A stretch of DNA of 62,331 bases from an uncultured Bacteroidales bacterium (GTDB taxonomy: Bacteria > Bacteroidota > Bacteroidia > Bacteroidales > UBA932), in contig CALUTT010000016.1 in the NCBI GenBank assembly GCA_944323775.1, positions 1 through 62,331 on the forward strand, written 5' to 3'. Positions 9,675 to 16,911 of this stretch are shown here, in pieces (within the stretch, counting starts at the first letter, position 1; every line of letters begins with the position of its first letter). The notes under the pieces are model-generated. The model worked only from the letters and a program-made list of their open reading frames with translations, was not told where the DNA came from and did no database searches. The position numbers and the translations under genes are program-made.

Positions 9675-10232
9675 ATGACAAAAGCTATCAGAATGGCCGC
9701 TGCGATGACACTTTCAATCCTGCTGCTGATTCCCTCTCAATGCCTGGCAAACACAGGAAGGAGAGAGAGGAACGCACCAAGGCAGAGGATCAATTCACTC
9801 ATCCAGGAGTTCAAGGCCTATGACGGATTCGAGGCGATACGTGTAGGACCCATGCTCCTCTCGATTGCCAAGCCTTTCATCCGCGCGGAAATGAGGGAAG
9901 AGACGGATGAAGAGGAAAGAGAGGAAATGATGATGGCCCTCAGCATGATCAACGGGATCAAAAGGATTCAGGTTGCCACGTATGAAGACTGTTCGGAACA
10001 GATCCGGGAAAGATTCAACGCCAGACTCGAACCGCTGCTTAAACGGGTCTCGATACTCATGGAGGTCAAGGATGACGGTGAGACAGTCCGGATATACGGG
10101 AAGACGTCACGCAACGGAAGGTATCTTGACGACTTGCTGATTCACATTCCGGAAGAAGGAGTGCTGGTCTGCCTGTACGGCAGGTTTGACATGGACCACG
10201 TCTCCAAATTCCTGATGGAGGAGATGAAGTGA
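9675..10232 (+). CDS. DUF4252 protein, exported (first copy)
   Basis: A 185-residue protein with a signal peptide (MTKAIRMAAAMTLSILLLIPSQCLA in parts) and the DUF4252 pattern of an FEAIRVGPMLLSIA core and a C-terminal VCLYGRFDMDHVSKFL. The start at 9675 is chosen because AAAGGAG stands 7-8 bases upstream, unusually strong for this genome. DUF4252 proteins are small exported Bacteroidota proteins of unknown function. Its stop overlaps the sigma factor start (TGATG), so it heads a four-gene operon with a second DUF4252 at the end. Confidence 0.85.
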   Translation: MTKAIRMAAAMTLSILLLIPSQCLANTGRRERNAPRQRINSLIQEFKAYDGFEAIRVGPMLLSIAKPFIRAEMREETDEEEREEMMMALSMINGIKRIQVATYEDCSEQIRERFNARLEPLLKRVSILMEVKDDGETVRIYGKTSRNGRYLDDLLIHIPEEGVLVCLYGRFDMDHVSKFLMEEMK

Positions 10233-10726
10233 TGGGGACGGATGAATTCGTCAGAGTGTTTCTTCCGTTCCGGGACGCGGCCTACAGGGTGGCATTCCAC
10301 TTTCTGGAATCAAGCCAGGATGCGATGGACGTTGTTCAGGACCTGTATATCAGGCTGTGGGAAAAACGGGACGGGCTCGAGACTGTAAGGAATCCCAAGG
10401 CCTACTGCATAACGCTTGTACGCAACATGTGCATAGACCGAGTCCGACACGCCTCCCACATTGATCCTGACGCCGGAATCGAGGAATGCACGGAATGCTC
10501 GGAGCCCCCGGACGAAAGGCTGCAGGCCAGGGAAGCGCTCCAAAGGATCAGAGACAGGATGGCCTGCCTGTCCGAGAAGGAAAGAAAGGTACTTTACATG
10601 AGAATCTTCGAGGAGCTTGACTACAGAGAGATATCGAGACGCACCGGCATCTCGGCTCTCGGCCTCAGGGTGATGGTCAGCAATGCAAGACGCAAGTTGA
10701 AGGACAATAACGGAAAACAGCAATGA
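10232..10726 (+). CDS. ECF-type RNA polymerase sigma factor
   Basis: A 164-residue sigma-70 family protein. Region 2 is at residues 10-75 (DAMDVVQDLYIRLWEKRD is the conserved helix) and region 4 at about 105-160 (ERKVLYMRIFEELDYREISR, then a recognition helix). It would direct RNA polymerase to a small regulon. The ATG at 10232 overlaps the preceding TGA; a GTG one codon earlier is possible. It is followed with a 4-base overlap by a small single-pass protein likely to be its anti-sigma partner, and flanked by two DUF4252 genes, probable targets or signal proteins. Confidence 0.92.
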   Translation: MGTDEFVRVFLPFRDAAYRVAFHFLESSQDAMDVVQDLYIRLWEKRDGLETVRNPKAYCITLVRNMCIDRVRHASHIDPDAGIEECTECSEPPDERLQAREALQRIRDRMACLSEKERKVLYMRIFEELDYREISRRTGISALGLRVMVSNARRKLKDNNGKQQ

Positions 10727-11121
10727 AAAGAATTGATGACATCGTAAAAGATGATTTCAGGGAACTCGAAAGGATTGCCGACGACAATGCCATAAGTGTT
10801 CCGGACGCCTTGGAAGACAAGGTCAGGGATGCCCTTCTGTCAACCGCGATACGCAATGAGAGACGCCGTGGCAACAGGGCAGGAAAAGGGCTGGCGGTTC
10901 TGGCACCGTTCGCCGTGGCGGCAGCCCTCGGCCTGGTCATCTGGACAAGGCCCCCGAAGCTGCAGGACACATTCGATGATCCGGCGCTGGCATATGCGCA
11001 GCTCGAAGAGACATTCACATATATTTCAAACCAGATATCAAGGGGGCTGGACATTGCCGACGAAGCAGCCCCAGCCATAAACAAGCCGGCGGAAACACTG
11101 AAAAAAACACTGAAAAAATGA
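10723..11121 (+). CDS. putative anti-sigma protein, single membrane pass
   Basis: A 132-residue protein with a charged cytoplasmic N-terminus (about 50 residues, rich in D, E, R), one transmembrane helix at about residues 55-76 (LAVLAPFAVAAALGLVIW) and a short extracytoplasmic tail ending in lysines. No zinc-finger HxxxCxxC motif is present. Topology and position directly after an ECF sigma gene (ATGA overlap) suggest an anti-sigma factor. I do not recognise the family, so this is inference from context. It also overlaps the next DUF4252 gene by 4 bases. Confidence 0.6.
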   Translation: MKRIDDIVKDDFRELERIADDNAISVPDALEDKVRDALLSTAIRNERRRGNRAGKGLAVLAPFAVAAALGLVIWTRPPKLQDTFDDPALAYAQLEETFTYISNQISRGLDIADEAAPAINKPAETLKKTLKK

Positions 11122-11597
11122 AAAAGACAATAATAGTGGCAGTGCTTGCACTGCTCAGCATGAGCGCATTTGCGCAGGACGCGAAGTCAATCTATAACAA
11201 GTATTCTGGACAGGAAGGAGTTACAGGAGTCTACATTTCCGGCTCCATGTTCAAGATGATGGGAGAGATGCCAGAGATCCCGCTTGGAGAGGACGGCACC
11301 GACCTGACACCTTACATCAAGGCCATGGACGGATTCTACCTGCTTAACGCCCCGCACAACGATGCAATGGTAAAGGATGCCGAGAATCTCGTCAAGTCCG
11401 GGAAATATGAGATGATGATGGAAGTCACGGACGAGGGAGACCACGTAAGGATCTTCACCAGCAAGAAGGGCAACATGATAACCGGATTCCTGATCCTTGT
11501 CGATGACAGTTCCGAATATCTGTTTATCTGCATGGACGGTCAGATCAGCGAAGAGGATTTCCAGAAGCTCATTGCTGAAGCCATGAAAAATGCCTGA
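11118..11597 (+). CDS. DUF4252 protein, exported (second copy)
   Basis: A 159-residue exported protein with signal peptide MKKTIIVAVLALLSMSAFA and a DUF4252-like body (KMMGEMPEIPLGEDG, then a C-terminal YLFICMDGQISEEDFQKL). It is shorter than the copy at the start of the operon and only distantly similar, so an old duplication is likely. The ATGA overlap with the putative anti-sigma gene means translation is coupled. Function unknown; it may be sensed by, or controlled through, the sigma/anti-sigma pair. Confidence 0.85.
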   Translation: MKKTIIVAVLALLSMSAFAQDAKSIYNKYSGQEGVTGVYISGSMFKMMGEMPEIPLGEDGTDLTPYIKAMDGFYLLNAPHNDAMVKDAENLVKSGKYEMMMEVTDEGDHVRIFTSKKGNMITGFLILVDDSSEYLFICMDGQISEEDFQKLIAEAMKNA

Positions 11598-11603
11598 CCT
11601 TTC

Positions 11604-11634
11604 TTGTCGGACAAAGTCTTTTTTGCTACCTTTG
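11604..11634 (+). promoter_or_regulatory. tRNA-Leu promoter
   Basis: TTG (11604-11606), 20 bases, then TACCTTTG (11627-11634), a good Bacteroidota -33/-7 pair, 16 bases before the mature tRNA-Leu. Confidence 0.7.
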
Positions 11635-11650
11635 CAGCGCACTGTACCAT

Positions 11651-11731
11651 GCGGGCGTGTTGAAATTGGTAGACAAGCTAGACTTAGGATCTAGTGCCTG
11701 GTGCGTATGGGTTCGAGTCCCTTCGCCCGCA
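11651..11731 (+). tRNA. tRNA-Leu (anticodon UAG)
   Basis: Acceptor arms GCGGGCG and CGCCCGC pair exactly, with discriminator A at 11731. The anticodon stem CTAGA/TCTAG closes the loop CTTAGGA, giving anticodon TAG at 11685-11687. A short variable arm and the T-arm GGTTCGAGTCC follow. CCA is not encoded. Confidence 0.97.
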
Positions 11732-11734
11732 CAG

Positions 11735-11769
11735 ACGCAAGGCCGCCGCGGCAGCCTTGCGTTTTTTTT
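11735..11769 (+). terminator. Rho-independent terminator after tRNA-Leu
   Basis: ACGCAAGGC (11735-11743) pairs with GCCTTGCGT (11754-11762) and is followed at once by a run of eight T. It ends the tRNA transcript before the YiiX-like gene. Confidence 0.9.
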
Positions 11770-11791
11770 GACGACTTGACATTTTGGAATC

Positions 11792-12469
11792 ATGAAAACG
11801 GTAAAACTCATCCTCGGCATTTCAGCCATCGCGGCTGCTGCCATTTTACACTCCTGCTCTTCCTCCGCTGCCGGCGAGAGCGGCCTGCGTACCGGAGACC
11901 TCGTGTTCGTAGGCATTCCTTCAGACTACAGCCTTGATGATGACTCCATGGGAGAGGCCATATCTGCATCGACCGGAAATCCGGACTCGCTGAACATAAT
12001 CCACGTCGCCATACTTGAAGTCGGCACGGACACAACCTGGATAATAGACGCCACGATCAGACATAACGTTGACCGGTATCCGCTGGACACGTTCAAGAGA
12101 GACTTCACGCTCAAGGACGGGTCAATGCCTGCCTTTATCATCAAGAGACTCAGGGATACCACCGGAGTGCACTCATACGTGGAGAAAGCCAAGACTCAGA
12201 TCGGAAAACCGTACGATGTGGCATTCCTTCCAGACAATGACTCGCTGTACTGCAGCGAACTTGTCAGGGAAAGCTACGTAACCCCTGACGGGAAGTACAT
12301 CTTCAGCGAAGCGCCCATGAACTTCCTCGACTCCGACGGGAACCTCCCCCTGTACTGGAAACAGCTGTTCGACCTGCTTTCAATGCCTGTCCCCCAGGGC
12401 ATAATGGGAACCAACCCCAAGGCGATGTCACAGGAAGACGTGCTCGTAACTGTACAGGAAGGGCTGTAG
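11792..12469 (+). CDS. YiiX-like permuted papain-fold cysteine hydrolase, lipoprotein
   Basis: A 225-residue lipoprotein (signal peptide with lipobox LHSC near residue 22) of the YiiX/YebB group of NlpC/P60-like enzymes. The permuted fold is visible: the histidine comes first in NIIHVAILE and the catalytic cysteine later in DSLYCSELVRESY. Members are thought to cleave peptide or amide bonds, perhaps in cell-wall or lipid substrates, but this one's substrate is unknown. It stands alone between the tRNA-Leu terminator and the aminotransferase promoter. Confidence 0.85.
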   Translation: MKTVKLILGISAIAAAAILHSCSSSAAGESGLRTGDLVFVGIPSDYSLDDDSMGEAISASTGNPDSLNIIHVAILEVGTDTTWIIDATIRHNVDRYPLDTFKRDFTLKDGSMPAFIIKRLRDTTGVHSYVEKAKTQIGKPYDVAFLPDNDSLYCSELVRESYVTPDGKYIFSEAPMNFLDSDGNLPLYWKQLFDLLSMPVPQGIMGTNPKAMSQEDVLVTVQEGL

Positions 12470-12487
12470 ACGGCAGTCCGGGGCCTG

Positions 12488-12518
12488 TTTGCAATTCCAC
12501 GCAAAATGAATACCTTTG
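12488..12518 (+). promoter_or_regulatory. promoter of the aminotransferase gene
   Basis: TTTG (12488-12491), 19 bases, TACCTTTG (12511-12518): consensus Bacteroidota elements at ideal spacing, 24 bases before the start codon. Confidence 0.8.
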
Positions 12519-12541
12519 CCTAAACATATAAGTATTGCACC

Positions 12542-13750
12542 ATGTCACTTTCAATCTCCAAACAAAGCCAGATGATGCCGTCATCTGCAATCAGGAAACT
12601 GGTTCCTCTTTCAGACGCAGCCTCGGCAAGAGGCGTCAAAGTATACCACCTGAACGTTGGCGCTCCGGACATAAAGTCCCCTTCATGTGCAATTGACGCG
12701 GTTGTAGACCGCTGCAAGAGCCTGCACCACCTCTCGTATACGAATTCCGCAGGACTGATCGAGCTCAGGAAAGCCATGGTTGAAAAGTATTACCGCAAAA
12801 TAGGGATTGACATCGCACCGGAGGAACTCCTGGTCGAGGTGGCCGGAAGCGAGGCTTTCTCATGTGCGATGCAGATTGCCGCGGACAGAGGTGACGAGAT
12901 AATCGTCGTCGAACCCTTCTACACCAATTATCAGACGTTCGCATATCTGTACGGAATCACCCTGAAGGCCGTTCCCACTGACATACGAAACGGATTCGCG
13001 ATACCTGACATATCAGAATTCGAGAAACTTGTCACCGACAGGACCAGGGCCGTCCTGCTGAGCAACCCGTGCAACCCGTCAGGAAAGCTTTTCACGAAAG
13101 AAGAGATGTGCGCGATAGGCGAATTCTGCCGCAGGCATGATCTCTTCCTTATTTCAGACGAGGTGTACAGGGAATTCTGCTATACGAACGAACCCCATTT
13201 CTCTGCCATGAACATACCCGGATGCGAGCAGAACGTGATACTGGTTGACTCAGTGTCCAAAAGATACAACCTGTGCGGTGCCCGCATAGGCTGCATCATC
13301 TCACACAACAGAGAAGTGATGGCCGCGGCCATGAAATTCGCACAGTCCCGTCTGTGCCCTCCGGTATTCGGGCAGTATGCCGCTCTTGGAGCCCTCGATA
13401 CTCCGCAGAGTTATTTCGACGAAGTCCGGCAGGAGTACATCAGGCGCCGCGACTGCGCCGTCAGGCTCCTCAACGAGATTCCCGGAGTATACGCATCAAT
13501 GCCATACGGGGCGTTCTACACCATCGCCGAACTTCCTGTCGAGAATGCGGAGGACTTCGCGAAATGGATGCTGTCGGAATTCAGCCGCGACTCCAGGACA
13601 ACAATGATAACCCCGGCCGAATCTTTCTACAAGACGCCTCACGCAGGACGCAACCAGGCAAGGATAGCATACGTCCTGGACGTGCCCGAACTGGAGGACG
13701 CCATCAGCATTCTTGCAGACGGGCTGAAGCAGTACGTCAGCACAAGATGA
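12542..13750 (+). CDS. PLP-dependent class I/II aminotransferase
   Basis: A 402-residue fold-type I aminotransferase. The cofactor-binding NPCNPSGKLF, the ISDEVYREF aspartate segment and the Schiff-base lysine in DSVSKRYNLCGARIG are all present, as is a C-terminal substrate-binding arginine region. It should move amino groups between an amino acid and a 2-oxo acid in the cytoplasm, aspartate/aromatic-type being likeliest. Its own promoter lies just upstream; the acyl-CoA synthetase follows after 33 bases. The exact substrate is not readable. Confidence 0.9.
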   Translation: MSLSISKQSQMMPSSAIRKLVPLSDAASARGVKVYHLNVGAPDIKSPSCAIDAVVDRCKSLHHLSYTNSAGLIELRKAMVEKYYRKIGIDIAPEELLVEVAGSEAFSCAMQIAADRGDEIIVVEPFYTNYQTFAYLYGITLKAVPTDIRNGFAIPDISEFEKLVTDRTRAVLLSNPCNPSGKLFTKEEMCAIGEFCRRHDLFLISDEVYREFCYTNEPHFSAMNIPGCEQNVILVDSVSKRYNLCGARIGCIISHNREVMAAAMKFAQSRLCPPVFGQYAALGALDTPQSYFDEVRQEYIRRRDCAVRLLNEIPGVYASMPYGAFYTIAELPVENAEDFAKWMLSEFSRDSRTTMITPAESFYKTPHAGRNQARIAYVLDVPELEDAISILADGLKQYVSTR

Positions 13751-13783
13751 CGCCACCCCATATTCAAACGAGACAGACAGTAC

Positions 13784-15436
13784 ATGAAACCTGAATTCAC
13801 CACTCTATCCGAACTGTACGAACATTCCACGTCAAGATACGCCAGGAGAGTGGCTTCGGAATTCGTTGACGGAGACGAACAGCGATACACATATGCCCAG
13901 TTCCGCGAAACCTGCGACAACCTCTCAAGGGTCTTGTCGAACTTCGGCATAGGGGCGACGGACAAAGTAGCGATACTCTCGGAGAACAAGCCGAACTGGA
14001 GCATCGCATTCTTTGCCATAACCGCTTTCGGAAGAATAGCGATTCCCATGCTTCCGGAACTCTCGCATGACGAAGTCGAGAACATTCTCGCACATTCCGA
14101 GGCCAAGGCGATATTCATATCAAGGAGGCAGCTCAAGAAACTCAGCGCCATAACCATAGGCCGTCTGAACCTTGTCATCGACCTCGATGACTTCAGTTTC
14201 ATCAAGGCTGACGGAACCACTTACACCTGCGACGGCAAGGTAAGCATTCCCATGGCGCTCGACATCGCGGCCATACTGTATACGTCCGGAACTACGGGCA
14301 ACGCCAAAGGTGTGATGCTGTGCCACAGAAACTTCTGCACCAACGTAATGAGTTCGTGGTACTCCTACCGCATAGGCAAGAAGGACGTGATGATGTCCAT
14401 ACTGCCCCTGGCCCACACCTACGAGATGAGCATCGGAATGCTGTATCCGTTCGCCATGGGCGCCAGGGTAGCATACATCAAGAAAGTGCCGACCCCCAGC
14501 GTACTCCTGTCAGCTCTCAAGAAAGTGAGGCCTACGGCGATGCTGTCAGTGCCTCTCATCATTGAAAAGATATACAAGAGCAGCATCGTGCCCACAGTCA
14601 ACAACAGCCGGTATCTCAGCTGGCTCCTGAAACACATGCCGCTGCTTCTCTACACCCTTATAGGGATAAAGCTGAAGGGGACGTTCGGCGGAAGGATGAA
14701 GTTCTTCGGCATCGGAGGGGCAAAACTCGACCCTACGGTCGAGGCTTTCCTGAAAAAGGCGCACTTCCCCTATTCAATTGGCTACGGGCTTACGGAAACG
14801 GCCCCGCTGATATGCGCCGCCCCTCCGGGACACACCAGAGTAGGCAGTACCGGCAAACCTGTGCCAGGCATACAGATCAGGCTCGACGACGTAAACCCCG
14901 AGACAGGAGAAGGAGAGATTGTCGTCAAGGGTCCAAACGTGATGCTCGGCTACTACAAGGACTATGAAAGGACGCTCTCCGTGCTCGGTACCGACGGGTG
15001 GTTCAGGACCGGAGATCTGGCCTGCATTGACAAGAAGGGGAACTACTTCATAAAGGGACGCCTCGGCAGCCTCATACTCGGAGCTTCGGGAGAGAACATC
15101 TATCCCGAGGAAATAGAGGCCGTGATAAACAGCATGGAAGGCATCGGAGAATCTCTGGTCGTCCAGCGCAACGGAAAACTCGTCGCCCTCGTCCAGTTCA
15201 ACGACAACGTCATAGACTGGAATCTTGAAGGTCAGGACAAATTCATCGAGGAACTTGAAGCGAAGAAGCAGGCAATAATAGAGTTTGTCAATTCCAAAGT
15301 CAGCAAGTTCTCGAAAATCCGTTCAATTGAAGTGCAGCGTGAACCGTTCACCAAAACCGCGACCCACAAGATAAAAAGATTCCTGTATGCGGAAAAACCT
15401 TCCGAACAGGAAAAGGGCAAGGACGAAGACAGGTAA
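13784..15436 (+). CDS. long-chain fatty-acid-CoA ligase (AMP-binding)
   Basis: A 550-residue adenylate-forming enzyme that activates fatty acids to acyl-CoA. The P-loop LYTSGTTGNAKGVML (about residue 165), IGYGLTETAPLI and the hinge segment GWFRTGDLACIDKKGNYF with KGRLGSLI are present. Hydrophobic segments in the middle are typical of membrane-associated FadD-like enzymes. The C-terminal FTKTATHKIKR holds the conserved lysine region. It is slightly shorter than E. coli FadD and closer to Bacteroidota long-chain ligases. Confidence 0.92.
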   Translation: MKPEFTTLSELYEHSTSRYARRVASEFVDGDEQRYTYAQFRETCDNLSRVLSNFGIGATDKVAILSENKPNWSIAFFAITAFGRIAIPMLPELSHDEVENILAHSEAKAIFISRRQLKKLSAITIGRLNLVIDLDDFSFIKADGTTYTCDGKVSIPMALDIAAILYTSGTTGNAKGVMLCHRNFCTNVMSSWYSYRIGKKDVMMSILPLAHTYEMSIGMLYPFAMGARVAYIKKVPTPSVLLSALKKVRPTAMLSVPLIIEKIYKSSIVPTVNNSRYLSWLLKHMPLLLYTLIGIKLKGTFGGRMKFFGIGGAKLDPTVEAFLKKAHFPYSIGYGLTETAPLICAAPPGHTRVGSTGKPVPGIQIRLDDVNPETGEGEIVVKGPNVMLGYYKDYERTLSVLGTDGWFRTGDLACIDKKGNYFIKGRLGSLILGASGENIYPEEIEAVINSMEGIGESLVVQRNGKLVALVQFNDNVIDWNLEGQDKFIEELEAKKQAIIEFVNSKVSKFSKIRSIEVQREPFTKTATHKIKRFLYAEKPSEQEKGKDEDR

Positions 15437-15455
15437 TCGGCGAAATGCAGGGGCG

Positions 15456-15908
15456 CTACTCGTCCATGCGTGTCCATTCGACAGTCTCGCCTATTCCGAG
15501 TACGCTGCCGCGCAGGAAAAGCGTGTTTCCGTCTTCTGAGAGCGTACACGTGACGTTTGCGCGTATGCCTCGGGTCGGATCGTATATTTTCGTGCCGTTC
15601 CAGCAGTTCTTCTTCTCGTTGAATTTCAGACCAGAAAACAGCACGACCTCATCAATCGGGACGCTGCGCAGGGATCTGTCAGGGTTCTTCACGTCCAGGA
15701 CTTTCCGGCCGTCCGGTCCTATGCTGTCCTCAACCCAGAAAAGCTGGCAGGTATATGTCCCTTCCGGACTCCTGGTTATGGACACATATGACTGGATCCC
15801 GTCCTGCTCGGCCAGCCAGTTCCCTACGATGTCATCCGCATTGTTGCGGGCGTTCAGTGCAATAACAGAAAAAGGCAGAATGCACAGCCAGGCAATGAAT
15901 TTTCTCAT
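15456..15908 (-). CDS. DUF2147 exported protein
   Basis: A 150-residue protein with a signal peptide (MRKFIAWLCILPFSVIALNA) and a lipocalin-like DUF2147 body: GNWLAEQDGIQSYVSI at the start, then CNGTKIYDP-type turns, ending in VEWTRMDE. DUF2147 proteins are small periplasmic or outer-membrane-facing proteins of unknown role. It converges on the acyl-CoA synthetase gene (19 bases between stops). Confidence 0.87.
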   Translation of the reverse strand: MRKFIAWLCILPFSVIALNARNNADDIVGNWLAEQDGIQSYVSITRSPEGTYTCQLFWVEDSIGPDGRKVLDVKNPDRSLRSVPIDEVVLFSGLKFNEKKNCWNGTKIYDPTRGIRANVTCTLSEDGNTLFLRGSVLGIGETVEWTRMDE

Positions 15909-15999
15909 GACGATGAAATTTTATCAATCCAGGAATATCTGTACTGCAATGTATATGCCTAACTGAAAGGCAGCTCGGCGTCACCCCGTACCGGCAGGA

Positions 16000-16911
16000 C
16001 TACTGCTTTGCCGAAGCCGACTCCATGTAGAGCCTCTCGACAATGCCGTCGGCAAGTCCAAGAGACGGGACAAGCACGTATTCCGAATCCAGGGCCCGGG
16101 CAATTCCAAGGAATATGTCTCCGGCAGGCACAATCACGTCAGCCCTGTCAGGCTTGAGCTGGAAGGCAGCCATCCTCTCGTCCACACTCATCACGCGCAA
16201 GCGGTTCATGACGGAGTTCAAGGCGTCGATTCCAAGTCTGCCGTCTTTGGCTGAAGGCAAGCCCTCAAGTTGGGCCAGCTTGTAGAGCTTGTTGATGTTA
16301 CCGCCGGACCCGATGATATTCACGGCCTGACCGCATTCCTGGCGGAAGTCAGTCATGTCCGCTTCGATTCGTCTGAGCTCTATTCCGTTGATTTCATCTT
16401 CACGCTGCAACATTCGGAGGGTTCCTATATCATACGAATAGGCAGCCATCCTGACGCCCTTGCATATCATGGTAATCTCGGTGCTTCCGCCTCCGACATC
16501 GACATACACGCACGTCGCCTGCTGACGTGCCGCAAGTTCTATGTGGTTGCCATACACAATCGCCGCCTCTTCCGCACCGCTGATTATCGACACGTCAATG
16601 CCTGTCTCTTCGCGTACAGACTCAATCACCGATTTTCCGTTGGAGGCATCACGCATGGCAGAAGTCGCGCAACACCTGTAGTCCACCACGCCATACAGCT
16701 CCATTATCTGCTTGCATGCCTTGATGAAGGTTATTGTCTTCCGGCGTCTCTCCTTGCTGATCTTTCCCTTGCTGAACACATCCTCGCCAAGACGCAGAGG
16801 ATAACGGAAGAAAAATTCTTTCTTGAACTCCAGAACTCCGGAATCATTCCTGGTAACACTCTTGATCAGCAGTCTGGCTGCGTTGGACCCTATGTCTATT
16901 GCCGCGTACAT
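16000..16911 (-). CDS. ppx: exopolyphosphatase / pppGpp phosphatase, short form
   Basis: A 303-residue Ppx/GppA-family enzyme of the actin-like ATPase fold. MYAAIDIGSNAARLLI is the first phosphate loop, ATSAMRDASNGK follows, and YVDVGGGSTEITM is the second. Only the two N-terminal domains are present; E. coli Ppx has about 200 more residues, as do many others, so this is the short form. It removes terminal phosphates from polyphosphate or guanosine pentaphosphate. The start overlaps the end of ppk1 by 16 bases, so synthesis and degradation of polyphosphate are coupled. Confidence 0.93.
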   Translation of the reverse strand: MYAAIDIGSNAARLLIKSVTRNDSGVLEFKKEFFFRYPLRLGEDVFSKGKISKERRRKTITFIKACKQIMELYGVVDYRCCATSAMRDASNGKSVIESVREETGIDVSIISGAEEAAIVYGNHIELAARQQATCVYVDVGGGSTEITMICKGVRMAAYSYDIGTLRMLQREDEINGIELRRIEADMTDFRQECGQAVNIIGSGGNINKLYKLAQLEGLPSAKDGRLGIDALNSVMNRLRVMSVDERMAAFQLKPDRADVIVPAGDIFLGIARALDSEYVLVPSLGLADGIVERLYMESASAKQ

